From positions 1 through 30,061 of IMG/VR virus record IMGVR_UViG_3300023278_000826: a stretch of DNA of 30,061 bases; one strand, given 5' to 3'. Below the pieces are notes generated by a model that ran no database searches, was not told where the DNA came from, and saw nothing but the letters and a program-made list of their open reading frames with translations. Below, in pieces: positions 7,892 to 15,971 of this stretch. Each line of letters begins with the position of its first letter. Position 1 is the first letter of the stretch. Origin of the DNA: a virus. Position numbers and translations under genes: made by a program.

Positions 7892-8824
7892 ATGATGACT
7901 TCTACGACTAAGCACGAGGGCAAGCCTGTCTTTACAGTCGATCAAATACAGAGCGATTGGGGACAGAAACTTAGAGACGGTGGCGTTAGGGATGAGGCGA
8001 AGATTGCGGAGTTGAAGGCCGCACAAGATGCGGCGCAACGGCGTGCTAACGAAATAGCTGACAAGTTCATGGCGTCACTGCCAGACGGCGACAGATCAAA
8101 GAACTATCGCGGGGATGCTAACGATCGATTGTCTCAAATGCGGGCTCTTGGAGACCCTACCGGCATAGAGTGGGCGGACAACTACCAAAAGGCCAGAATG
8201 CTTGCCGCAGAGTTGAAAACGGCCGAGAACTCAGCATCCGGTCATCCTCTCGTCAACACCACAGACCAATGGACAAACACAACGCTTCGCAGAGCGCTAA
8301 GCCAAGCTGTTGAGGCTGATGCACAGTATATTGCTATTCCGAGTGGCGATACGGTACTTGGCTATAATCCTGGCGGCATGGAGGGAATGGAGGCATTTTA
8401 CGGCCATAAGCCGAACGCAAGAGCGGCAGAATCTTTACGCAGAGAAATCAAGCAGGTCGAAGATGGCCAACGTACTGATCTTGATGTTTCGTACTTGAAG
8501 AAACGGCTTGAGATTGCCGAAAATGGCGTAACCGGCATTGTCCCTAAGAACCTCCGCAATATCCTGACCAAGATCGACCCCAGCATCAAGCCTCAACACA
8601 TCGAAACTCTTGACAGTCCATCAGGCAAGACAGGTCTCGGTAATGGCTTCACGATCTTCCCGTTAACTGATAAGGTAAGGGAAGCAGTCAAGGGAGGGCA
8701 ACCGTTGTTTGCCAATCCGCGTCAGTCCGCATTGCCTGGAACAATGATCAATGATGATGGCGTGAACGCAGAAGATGCAATGAACCGTGCGCTTGATATC
8801 GCGCGCAGACATTCACAAGAATAG
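7892..8824 (+). CDS. large polyvalent protein, C-terminal part after in-frame stop
   Basis: This 310-residue frame is in register with the gene upstream. Between TGA 7832 and ATG 7892 the same frame encodes HLGLDFRSGHFPEPNIVGH, which runs into FTVDQIQSDWGQK, the order seen in intact polyvalent proteins (GHF.EPN followed by IQSDW). Later landmarks are TTLRRALSQAVEADAQYIAI and the terminal PLTDKVREAVKGGQPLF. A third linker-like copy, SALPGTM, occurs near the end. Independent initiation is possible at ATG 7892 or 7895 with a weak TAGG. Otherwise the part is made by stop-codon read-through or is dead. I regard it as the 3' half of the preceding gene. Its biochemical role is not known. Confidence 0.65.
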   Translation: MMTSTTKHEGKPVFTVDQIQSDWGQKLRDGGVRDEAKIAELKAAQDAAQRRANEIADKFMASLPDGDRSKNYRGDANDRLSQMRALGDPTGIEWADNYQKARMLAAELKTAENSASGHPLVNTTDQWTNTTLRRALSQAVEADAQYIAIPSGDTVLGYNPGGMEGMEAFYGHKPNARAAESLRREIKQVEDGQRTDLDVSYLKKRLEIAENGVTGIVPKNLRNILTKIDPSIKPQHIETLDSPSGKTGLGNGFTIFPLTDKVREAVKGGQPLFANPRQSALPGTMINDDGVNAEDAMNRALDIARRHSQE

Positions 8825-8833
8825 AGATAACCC

Positions 8834-9055
8834 ATGAACCAGAACGAAGCCTTCCCACTCACCACAAACGATATGCTCGGTATCATCCAGCGCCAGCTTG
8901 CAGAGTTGAATGCCTACTGTGGTCAAGCCCCGCATCATGTCGACCGTGACGTGTGCATGAAATACCTAGAGCGGATTGCATCGTTTGTTGTTCAAATTCC
9001 GCCCGCGCATGTTCCGTCAAGCGAGAATGACGACGCGCCTTCGATGAGGAATTAG
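8834..9055 (+). CDS. small hypothetical protein
   Basis: A 73-residue product follows the polyvalent gene by nine bases and is followed by a clear terminator, so it is the last gene of that transcript. It has a helical centre (NDMLGIIQRQLAELNAYCG, then CMKYLERIASFVVQ) with a disordered, acidic tail. No family or motif is recognised. Spacing and orientation support it as a real gene. Confidence 0.5.
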   Translation: MNQNEAFPLTTNDMLGIIQRQLAELNAYCGQAPHHVDRDVCMKYLERIASFVVQIPPAHVPSSENDDAPSMRN

Positions 9056-9093
9056 TAGAACACGTTACGCCGCATTCATTGTTAAGATTTCTT

Positions 9094-9126
9094 GCCCGCT
9101 TCGGTTCATCCGTGGCGGGCTTTTTA
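9094..9126 (+). terminator. rho-independent terminator before the portal gene
   Basis: GCCCGC (9094-9099) pairs with GCGGGC (9115-9120) across a 15-base loop, followed directly by TTTTTATT. This ends the terminase and polyvalent transcript. The portal gene starts 17 bases beyond the T-run, so its transcription must depend on read-through, antitermination or a promoter I could not find. Confidence 0.75.
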
Positions 9127-9142
9127 TTGAGGAATTTCCATC

Positions 9143-11647
9143 ATGTCCATGTCACAAGATTTCAACGCGCCGAAGCCAAAGCGCAAGCGCACCAAGAAAT
9201 CCGATGGATTGTTGCCGGCGTTCGCCGCGTTCGATTCGTCCGAAATCACCATCCCAACCGCAGATGACGGCCCCAAAGACGACAGCGGAATTACCATTAA
9301 TCCTATGACTGGCGCAGTCACGATCGATCATGACGACGGCTCGATTACGATTGATCCGACCGGCGAAAGCCTCCATGAGCCCGACCTGTCCGGCCCATCA
9401 GCACACCAGGATAACCTTGCAGACCGCATTGATATCATGGAGCGTAATCGTATCGCCGAAGATTTGCTTGATGCCATCGGGTCCGACAAGCAAGAGCGCA
9501 CGTCGTGGGAAAACATGCGCGCCAAGACGATTGAGTTGCTTGGTATGAAACTGGAAGACCCGAAGTCGAGCGTATCAACGTCGTCGTCCGGCATGAGCAC
9601 TTCGGTTGTCCGTGATCCGGTTCTACTAGAGGCGGTCGAGCGGTTTCGTGCCAATGCGTTTGCCGAGCTATGCCCGGCTGCGGGTCCGGTCAAGGTGGTC
9701 GACTTCGGCTCTGAGACGGCAAACAGCGATGATCTCGCCAACTGCCTGCAAAAAGACCTGAACTACTATCTCACGACAACCGCAAGTGAATATTACCCCG
9801 ACACCCGCTATATGCTGTGGTGGACGGGTCTCGCATCCGGGACATTCAAGAAGGTCTACAAGTGCCCGCTGCGCCGTCGCCCGGTCTCCGAGTACGTCGA
9901 TGGAACACATCTGATTGTCCCATCAAACGCGACCGACTTGAAGAACGCAGGGCGCATTACGCACGAAATCTCAATGCGCCGATCGACCATGAAACGCATG
10001 CAAATCCTTGGGGTCTATCGCGATGTGGATTTGACGGAACCACTGGCGCAAACACCAAGCGTGGTCGATGCTAAGAAGGCCAATATCGAAGGTAAGTCTG
10101 TCCAGTCCCAGCGCGTCGAAGATCAGGAATACACTGTATTCGAATGCTATTGCGAGCTTGATATCAAGGGCTTCGAGCACCAGGAGGATGGCGAGGAAAG
10201 CGGGCTTCCATTGCCATACCGTGTGACGATCGAGGAGGGTTCGCGCCAAATCCTTGAAATCCGCCGCAATTGGGAGGAAGACGACGAAGACCAGATTGCG
10301 CAAATCCCATTCGTGCTGTTTCCCTATTCGACGGGTCTAAGCCGCATTTACGGGTCCGGCCTTGGTCAGATGATGGGCAACATGGCAAGTGCGCTAACGG
10401 CCCTGTTGCGTATATCCATCGATAGCGGCATGGCCGCAAACTATCCTGGATTGTTGAAAGCAAAGGGATCGGGTCGCCAGCTTTCAAACGAAATTGTCGT
10501 TCCTCCGGGCGGATGCGCCGAGATCGATACGGGAGGTCTCCCCATTCGGGATTTTGTCATGGGGATGCCGTACAAAGACGTATCGGCAATGGTCGTTCAG
10601 TTGATCGAGCAAACGCGCAATGTTGCGCAACGTCTTGGTGGAACTGCAGATTTGCCAGTCGGGGAAGGCAAGCAAGACGCGCCTGTCGGAACTACGCTTG
10701 CAATGATCGAACAGGCGACCAAGATCGAGGGTAGCGTTCACAAGGCGCTGCACGCGGCACAGAGCGAAGAATTTCGACTGTTGGTCAAACTGTTCCGCGA
10801 TGATCCGGAAAGCCTGTGGCGCGGCAATCTGCGTCCTGCCATGGGATCAGCCAAGACCGAGGCCGATAAGCAGGCCCGGTTGGTGAAGTTCAAAGCCGCA
10901 CTCGACAACTGTAATATCATCCCGATGGCTGATCCGAATGTGCCGAGTGAAATGCACCGCATCTTGAAAGGCATGAGCCTGAAGCAGTTGACACAAGGCA
11001 ATCCGGCGTATGACCAGATTGCGGTGGATCGGCGGATAGCAGCAATTCTGAAGATCGACGATTTCGACAGCTTGCTTGCCCGCAATCCAGGCCAGCCGCA
11101 GCCTGATCCATTGGCCATTGCCATGCTTCAAATCAAGGCCAAGGAAGTCGAGATCAAGGAACAGAAGTTGCAGCTTGACGCACAGAAAGCCGATAAGGAC
11201 CGGCAGTCGAAGGAAGGCATTGCCTCGTTGCAGATCGCAAAGGATATGCACGGACAGCCAACCGGCGCACCCGCACAGCCACAAATCGATCCGCTGGCGG
11301 CAGGAGCACTACAGCTCAAGCATCGCCAGCAGCAATTGCAAGAGGCCAAGATGGGCTTGGACGCTCACAACGCCCATAAGGATCGGCAGTCTAAGGAAAC
11401 CATCGAGGCCATGCGCATTGCCGAGCGGATGGTGACACATCCCGAGGCTCAAGGAGTGGTCAACAACGAGCTGGATAGCCTGTCTGAGTACATGACGCCA
11501 GCAACCGCAAACGCCGAGCCACAAGCACAGCAAGCGCCACCAATGAGCAATGGCGGACCTGTTGGCGGGTATCAGGATCGAGAGGCATTCCTGTCGGCGG
11601 TGGCAAGGGCTATTGCGCTTGGACCGATCTCGGAAACTGTGAATTAA
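9143..11647 (+). CDS. portal protein
   Basis: The portal forms the dodecameric DNA channel at one capsid vertex; it docks the terminase during packaging and the tail afterwards. The 834-residue protein starts at an ATG with a GAGGA site nine bases upstream. Family-like core sequence runs from about residue 95 to 640, including SSSGMSTSVVRDPVLLEAVERF, YKCPLRRRPVSEY and IYGSGLGQMMGNMASALTAL, resembling large podovirus portals. The N-terminus is Lys-rich and acidic. The C-terminal 180 residues are a Gln/Lys/Ala-rich helical region with a duplicated unit (about 654-714 and 715-768, each starting DPLA and containing KDRQSKE). This would fit a barrel-like helical extension. A SNGGPVGGY motif near the end is shared with other proteins here. 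Confidence 0.88.
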   Translation: MSMSQDFNAPKPKRKRTKKSDGLLPAFAAFDSSEITIPTADDGPKDDSGITINPMTGAVTIDHDDGSITIDPTGESLHEPDLSGPSAHQDNLADRIDIMERNRIAEDLLDAIGSDKQERTSWENMRAKTIELLGMKLEDPKSSVSTSSSGMSTSVVRDPVLLEAVERFRANAFAELCPAAGPVKVVDFGSETANSDDLANCLQKDLNYYLTTTASEYYPDTRYMLWWTGLASGTFKKVYKCPLRRRPVSEYVDGTHLIVPSNATDLKNAGRITHEISMRRSTMKRMQILGVYRDVDLTEPLAQTPSVVDAKKANIEGKSVQSQRVEDQEYTVFECYCELDIKGFEHQEDGEESGLPLPYRVTIEEGSRQILEIRRNWEEDDEDQIAQIPFVLFPYSTGLSRIYGSGLGQMMGNMASALTALLRISIDSGMAANYPGLLKAKGSGRQLSNEIVVPPGGCAEIDTGGLPIRDFVMGMPYKDVSAMVVQLIEQTRNVAQRLGGTADLPVGEGKQDAPVGTTLAMIEQATKIEGSVHKALHAAQSEEFRLLVKLFRDDPESLWRGNLRPAMGSAKTEADKQARLVKFKAALDNCNIIPMADPNVPSEMHRILKGMSLKQLTQGNPAYDQIAVDRRIAAILKIDDFDSLLARNPGQPQPDPLAIAMLQIKAKEVEIKEQKLQLDAQKADKDRQSKEGIASLQIAKDMHGQPTGAPAQPQIDPLAAGALQLKHRQQQLQEAKMGLDAHNAHKDRQSKETIEAMRIAERMVTHPEAQGVVNNELDSLSEYMTPATANAEPQAQQAPPMSNGGPVGGYQDREAFLSAVARAIALGPISETVN

Positions 11648-11652
11648 TGGTT

Positions 11653-11691
11653 GCCCAAGAGCACGTTGCGACGGTTAACGTGCTCTTGGGC
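11653..11691. terminator. 15-bp perfect hairpin between convergent genes
   Basis: GCCCAAGAGCACGTT (11653-11667) pairs perfectly with 11677-11691 across a nine-base loop. It lies six bases after the portal stop and 20 bases beyond the minus-strand H-NS-like stop. Symmetry and placement suggest a bidirectional transcription barrier, but neither strand has a T-run directly after the stem. Confidence 0.55.
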
Positions 11692-11711
11692 GTACAATCG
11701 ATTTCTTGCGA

Positions 11712-12038
11712 TCAAACCTTGAACGCTTCAAGCTGTTTTCCAGCCTTCAATTGACCGTCCAACCACAAGGGGCGTCGTCCATGTCCTGCCCATGTCTGTG
11801 TTGGGTCTGACGGATTGCGATACGTCACGCGAGAGTACCCGCGAACGCCATTGGTCTTGCGCTTCATGCCGCCGACGATATCTGCCAGCGTAAAGCCGTG
11901 TGCTCTAGCTTCATCGTTAAGTGTCTGACGAAGCTCTGCTTTCTTGTCTTCGATCTTTTGCGCCTTGGCGCGGATCGCATCTGCGATTGTGGCATCGATC
12001 TCAGCCACGGACATGCGAGCAAAGTTTAGGGTCGACAT
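11712..12038 (-). CDS. H-NS-family nucleoid-associated protein
   Basis: The 108-residue protein has the two-part layout of H-NS. Residues 1-50 form a charged helical oligomerisation region, and residues 72-100 form the DNA-binding domain, with YRNPSDPTQTW followed by AGHGRRPLW. The TWxGxGRxPxW pattern is the AT-hook-like loop that enters the minor groove of AT-rich DNA. One departure is His86 where Arg is commonest. H-NS proteins silence AT-rich foreign genes. A phage copy could silence host or competitor genes, replace or poison host H-NS, or control late phage genes. It is the only gene on the minus strand in this section. A GAGGAA site lies nine bases before its start, with its own promoter upstream. 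Length is normal and the gene looks intact. Confidence 0.88.
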   Translation of the reverse strand: MSTLNFARMSVAEIDATIADAIRAKAQKIEDKKAELRQTLNDEARAHGFTLADIVGGMKRKTNGVRGYSRVTYRNPSDPTQTWAGHGRRPLWLDGQLKAGKQLEAFKV

Positions 12039-12076
12039 TTGGCACTTTTCCTCTACAACAACTTACGTGGGCATGC

Positions 12077-12104
12077 TATTATCACGATAACTTAGGCAAT
12101 TCAA
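12077..12104 (-). promoter_or_regulatory. probable promoter of the H-NS-like gene
   Basis: On the minus strand, TTGAAT (12099-12104) lies upstream of overlapping -10 candidates GATAAT (12078-12083, 15-base spacer) and TAATAG (17-base spacer). The site is 39-66 bases before the H-NS-like start codon in an AT-rich stretch, as expected for a small independently expressed gene. Confidence 0.5.
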
Positions 12105-12177
12105 GGGCGGCGTTGCCGCTTCCATTCTTTCGTGCCCATTGCGTATCATCACCTCATTTCCAAAGGGTCTAACATCC

Positions 12178-13041
12178 ATGTCAATGAAGTCTATTGCTCG
12201 TTCCGGCGCGATCGGAAACACACGACTTGCTAAGCAGTACGGTGCAGCTGGTGACCCGAAAGCTCAGTCTTATCCGAAAGGGTATGCAACGGGCGGTGCT
12301 GTCACGAGTGTCAACCGTGACATGGGGGGCCCTGTTGGTGCGGAAGGAATGCCAGCCAAGCCAAATCTAGGCCGTGCCGGTCGCAAGATGAAAGGCAAGG
12401 ATGGCAATAAAGGCACCAACGTCAACGTTGTGATCATGCAGAAGCCGGACGGCGCACCCCCCATGCCGGGTGGCCCCGTGCCGGGTCCAATGGCTGGCCC
12501 GCCTCCGGGTGGTCCTCCAATGCCGATGCCAATGCCGCCTCCTGGTGCTGGCCCTGGTGGCCCTCCGATGCCAATGCGTAAGGCTGGTGGCCGTGTCAAA
12601 CGAGCATGGGGTGGTCCAGTTGGTAATGCTGCCGGCGCGACTGGTGCAACGCCCGTTGCCCCATCGATGCCTCAGATGCCACAGACGCAAGCTGGAAGTA
12701 TGCCTGCCACAAGCGGTTCCGCTTTCGGCGGGAATGCGACGCCTGTGCTTCCGGTTGGCGCTTCGCCAACGGCGAACATCGCACCTACAGGCATCAACCT
12801 GCCGCAGCCATCGCCCATTTCGTATCAGATGCCGACAGATATCACGCCGTCACCAAGCGTTTTCTCCTCCAGCATGGGCGGCGCGCCATTGCAACAGGCT
12901 TCAGGCGGGAGCGCATCAAACAGCCCGACGGGTGGCCTTGGCTTCAGATCGGGTGGTCCCGTCATGCGGGGTATGAACGCAGGTGCAGGAAGCGCCAAGG
13001 GCCGCGAGGAAATGGCCGAGATGCAAAAGAAGATCAGGTAA
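12178..13041 (+). CDS. Pro/Gly-rich low-complexity virion-region protein
   Basis: The 287-residue product starts at ATG 12178 with AAAGGG ten bases upstream. Residues about 25-85 are basic and Gly-rich. About 92-140 is a Pro/Gly/Met block, with runs of GGPP and PMPMPMPPP. The rest is Ser/Thr/Pro/Gly-rich and probably disordered. Five copies of a GG-x-V motif are visible: ATGGAV, DMGGPV, KAGGRV, AWGGPV and RSGGPV. The same motif occurs in several neighbours. No enzyme domain is present. It lies between portal and scaffold and is followed by a terminator. A structural, ejection or capsid-interior role is a guess from position and composition only. Confidence 0.6.
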   Translation: MSMKSIARSGAIGNTRLAKQYGAAGDPKAQSYPKGYATGGAVTSVNRDMGGPVGAEGMPAKPNLGRAGRKMKGKDGNKGTNVNVVIMQKPDGAPPMPGGPVPGPMAGPPPGGPPMPMPMPPPGAGPGGPPMPMRKAGGRVKRAWGGPVGNAAGATGATPVAPSMPQMPQTQAGSMPATSGSAFGGNATPVLPVGASPTANIAPTGINLPQPSPISYQMPTDITPSPSVFSSSMGGAPLQQASGGSASNSPTGGLGFRSGGPVMRGMNAGAGSAKGREEMAEMQKKIR

Positions 13042-13055
13042 AACGCACACCATTG

Positions 13056-13086
13056 AGCGCCAACGGACGAGGTTGGCGCTTTTTTC
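13056..13086 (+). terminator. rho-independent terminator
   Basis: AGCGCCAAC (13056-13064) pairs perfectly with GTTGGCGCT (13072-13080) across a seven-base loop and runs into six T residues. It closes the transcript of the Pro/Gly-rich gene. Confidence 0.85.
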
Positions 13087-13154
13087 TTGCGCGTTTGTGC
13101 TGTTGGAATTAAGTTGCAAGCAAATCAGTGCGCGTCGACCCGTTAGAAAAAGTC

Positions 13155-13466
13155 ATGGCTCGCGCTAAAGCTATTGAACCAATACCGGCGATTGATCCGT
13201 TTGAGCCGACCGAAACTCTTGACATGGCAGGTGGGCAGCCGACGCTTCCATCGGACCATCCGTTGAAAGAGTTGGTTGTGCCAGCGCCAGTGCAAGAGCC
13301 AATTCCACCGCCATTGAAGCTGTTGAAGTGCTGCGGAACGTGCACATTCTGGCGTCCAACCCGCGACGATATCACCATAGGTCAATGCCTCCCGAGCGCG
13401 AAGGTTCTTCCCGCGCCAATGTGGACGCTTGATCTCGCCGTCTGCAAGAAATGGACGGGCAAGTGA
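13155..13466 (+). CDS. small cysteine-cluster protein
   Basis: With ATG 13155 the product is 103 residues; GTG 13128 would add nine. Neither start has a good ribosome-binding site. The N-terminal half is Pro/Glu-rich and probably flexible. The C-terminal half has cysteines at 59, 60, 63, 78 and 97 in a CCGTC...C...C arrangement that could bind zinc. The family is not recognised. The next gene overlaps its end, which supports translation as part of the scaffold operon. Confidence 0.55.
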   Translation: MARAKAIEPIPAIDPFEPTETLDMAGGQPTLPSDHPLKELVVPAPVQEPIPPPLKLLKCCGTCTFWRPTRDDITIGQCLPSAKVLPAPMWTLDLAVCKKWTGK

Positions 13467-13690
13467 ACCCGCTCGATACACGGTTCGCCCGCATTCTTCA
13501 CGACAAGCTAACCGCTGATTTGAATGAAGCACATACAACGCTTGGCAGCGGAACGCAAATCATTCGTGAAGATGCGGCTGCAACCGGAATGAATTGCGTC
13601 AAGTATATGGGTATCATCGACGGCTTGAAGACGGCGCTCGCCCGCATCAAACAAGTCAATGATGAGATCGAAGGCAAGAAACCAGACTAA
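13451..13690 (+). CDS. small helical hypothetical protein
   Basis: A 79-residue product overlaps the preceding gene by 16 bases from ATG 13451. GTG 13463 would instead give a four-base GTGA stop/start overlap and may be the real start. The sequence is mostly helical (FARILHDKLTADLNEAH, then IDGLKTALARIKQVNDEIEG) and has no recognised domain. It stands ten bases before the co-chaperonin-like gene. Confidence 0.55.
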   Translation: MDGQVNPLDTRFARILHDKLTADLNEAHTTLGSGTQIIREDAAATGMNCVKYMGIIDGLKTALARIKQVNDEIEGKKPD

Positions 13691-13699
13691 GGGAACCGC

Positions 13700-14242
13700 A
13701 TGTCGAAAACCAATCTTCAACTCAAACCACTGTCGCATTCACTCAAGTCGCTGCCGCATCTTTCCCAACCGACGCAACCGATGATCAAGCGCCGATTGAA
13801 TGTCGGTCGCACGCCGGCAGGTAAGCGCAATTACCATACGATCGAATTCAGGCACGAAGTCGACCCTAAGACGGTCATTCTGGACAAGATCGGTAAAATC
13901 GACGACGGCGTGATGCAGCTGTCCCGCATTCTGATTGCGGTTTATCAGCCTCCGGCCGCTCCAAAAACGCAGGGCGGATTGATCCTGCTCGACACGGCGA
14001 CCGAAGAAGACCTTGAGGAATACCTATGGCAAGGCAAGGTCGGATTGATCGTCGCAATGGGACCGCAAGCCTATGTCGATGACGATGTGAATAAGTTTCA
14101 CGGCACGAAGAACTCGATCGGCGATTGGGTCTGGTTCCGTCCGTCTGATGGCATTCAGTGCGATGTCAATGGTGTATTCTGTCGGATCATGACGGAAGCC
14201 AGTATCATCGGTAAAATCCCTCATCCTGATTATGTGTGGTGA
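13700..14242 (+). CDS. GroES/Cpn10-like co-chaperonin
   Basis: The 180-residue protein has a 60-residue leader, then a section resembling the Cpn10 fold: ILIAVYQPPAAPKTQGGLIL (strand, mobile-loop-like Gly segment, strand). This is followed by WQGKVGLIVAMGPQAYVD and GDWVWFRPSDG, which correspond to the GxVxxVGxG and GDxVxF positions of GroES. The proteins form a dome on GroEL and help fold large substrates; phage T4 gp31 plays this part for its own coat protein. The position directly before scaffold and coat genes fits a role in coat folding. An AAGGGA ribosome-binding site precedes the start. Similarity is distant, so the alternative is a structural protein with a related beta fold. Confidence 0.6.
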   Translation: MSKTNLQLKPLSHSLKSLPHLSQPTQPMIKRRLNVGRTPAGKRNYHTIEFRHEVDPKTVILDKIGKIDDGVMQLSRILIAVYQPPAAPKTQGGLILLDTATEEDLEEYLWQGKVGLIVAMGPQAYVDDDVNKFHGTKNSIGDWVWFRPSDGIQCDVNGVFCRIMTEASIIGKIPHPDYVW

Positions 14243-14247
14243 TCGAC

Positions 14248-15396
14248 ATGGCAAGAAGCGATGATTACGTCATTGAAATCCCAGTCGAGGATATGCAGCT
14301 TGGTTTTGATACGGACGGCTTGCCACGTGTCGATCCGGGCGTAAAAACGTCTCAGGACAAGCCGGCACCTCTCAAGATAGAGACGGCTGATGCTGATGAC
14401 GTGCGGCTTCCAGTCAAGCCAAAGGGCATCGCGCCAAAGTACAGCGATGCGGATTACGAGGCCGCAAAACGGCGAGCGGATGAAGCCGCTGACCGCGCGT
14501 CAAGGGCTGAAGCCGCAGTTGCCGCCGAGCGATCGGCACGGGCCGATGTTGAAAAAAAGCTGAGCACCAGCACCGATGCCGCCAACCGTCAATTCTGGGG
14601 GCGGTTGAACAGCGATTTCGACAATATCAACGGGGCTATTGCACTTGCCGCAAGTGAAAAGGATGCAGCCAAATCGGCGTATAAGGCTGCATTCGATGCT
14701 GGGGATTCTAACGCAGCTGCTGATGCACAGGATCGAATTGCCGTCATTGCCGCCAAAATGCAAACGCTCGAAAGCGGCAAGCACGGCATTGAAGCCAAGA
14801 TCGATGAAACGCGACGTGTATTCGAGGCGGACGCCGCAGCCGCCAAAGAGCCCAGACACGTTGCGGAACCAAAGAACGATCCGCCGCAGCGTCAAATGAC
14901 GGTTGACGATTACATCGGATCACAGCCTCGCAAGACGACGGGTGCATGGCTGGCGGACCACAAGGATTATGTGTCCGATCCGGCAAAGCACAAGGAATTG
15001 CTGACGTTTGCCGATGAGTTCGTCAAGGATTACGGCCCGACACAACTGCATACCAAAGCATTTGTCGACGCTTTGAACGAGCGGTTTAATCCAACTGAAA
15101 TTGAGACAGCAATCGAGGATCACGAGATGGACGACGAGCCGGAAATCGAAGTCAAGGCCGCACCAAAAGCCAAGCCAAAAACGACGGCCGCAGCTCCTGT
15201 CTCGCGAAATGCCAATACGTTTTCATCGCGCAACATGGACGGCAACAAGATCAAGCTGCCGCCGCACATTGCAGATTTTGTCAGAACGTCAGGTCTTGAT
15301 CCAGTGTCCTATGCCCAGGGGTTGGTGAAGGAAATCAAGGCCGGCAAGTTGCCGAAGAACTATCTCGATCACGACTATCAGCACGAAACCGTTTGA
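14248..15396 (+). CDS. probable scaffolding protein
   Basis: The 382-residue protein is acidic at the N-terminus and has a long Ala/Glu/Lys/Arg-rich coiled coil at about 75-205 (for example RADEAADRASRAEAAVAAER). A helical middle follows (VDDYIGSQPRKTTGAWLADH), then a disordered Ala/Pro/Lys linker near 305-325, and a compact end (LPPHIADFVRTSGLDP). This composition, plus placement before the coat genes, is that of scaffolding proteins, which guide coat assembly and then leave or are cleaved. No protease domain is visible. ATG 14248 is favoured, with GGTGA five bases upstream overlapping the previous stop; GTG 14239 is possible. Confidence 0.65.
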   Translation: MARSDDYVIEIPVEDMQLGFDTDGLPRVDPGVKTSQDKPAPLKIETADADDVRLPVKPKGIAPKYSDADYEAAKRRADEAADRASRAEAAVAAERSARADVEKKLSTSTDAANRQFWGRLNSDFDNINGAIALAASEKDAAKSAYKAAFDAGDSNAAADAQDRIAVIAAKMQTLESGKHGIEAKIDETRRVFEADAAAAKEPRHVAEPKNDPPQRQMTVDDYIGSQPRKTTGAWLADHKDYVSDPAKHKELLTFADEFVKDYGPTQLHTKAFVDALNERFNPTEIETAIEDHEMDDEPEIEVKAAPKAKPKTTAAAPVSRNANTFSSRNMDGNKIKLPPHIADFVRTSGLDPVSYAQGLVKEIKAGKLPKNYLDHDYQHETV

Positions 15397-15407
15397 GGAA
15401 TATTGGC

Positions 15408-15971
15408 ATGGCCGCCCTTATGAAAGAAAAAGTAGCAATGACCGCTGGACGATCCGAGCCGGAATCCCGCATGCCGGAGCGTGATCCGAACGTCATTCTG
15501 AACCGTTCAGGACAGCCCGTTACGCTTCGACTGCGCGGCGATGAAGATAAGTTCGACCTGCACCGGATGGGCATTCGCGCTCCGGAAGGCTGGACGTATG
15601 AATGGAAAACCAAAACCGTCAAGAATTGGGAATGGACCGAGCATCAGGTCGACCTTGCGCAGAACGGATGGGAGCCTGTCCCTGCGTCTCGGCATGATGG
15701 ATTGTGCATGCCAAGGGGCCACGTTGGCAACATCGAGCGCGGTGGTCAAATCCTGATGGAACGCGATGCGCGCCTGACGGCAATGGCGCGCAAGTCTGAA
15801 AAGCGTGCGGCGAACGAGCCCGTTCAGAATTCTCGCAACATGGCGGGCATGATGGGCCGCAATGACATGACGGACTTTGACAATCCGCTGGCGCGCGGCG
15901 CAACTGGCGTCAAGATCGAACGTCAGGCTCGATTGCCGGAGGCGAACTACCAGTACACGGTTGATGAGTAA
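15408..15971 (+). CDS. hypothetical virion-region protein
   Basis: The 187-residue product starts at ATG 15408 with GAGGA eight bases upstream. It contains a Trp-rich stretch (WTYEWKTKTVKNWEWTEHQV), a central GNIERGGQILMERD segment and a Lys/Arg/Met-rich region before an acidic tail. I do not recognise the family. It sits between scaffold and capsid genes, as do minor head proteins in related phages. The end overlaps the next start by eight bases, so the two are coupled. Confidence 0.6.
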   Translation: MAALMKEKVAMTAGRSEPESRMPERDPNVILNRSGQPVTLRLRGDEDKFDLHRMGIRAPEGWTYEWKTKTVKNWEWTEHQVDLAQNGWEPVPASRHDGLCMPRGHVGNIERGGQILMERDARLTAMARKSEKRAANEPVQNSRNMAGMMGRNDMTDFDNPLARGATGVKIERQARLPEANYQYTVDE

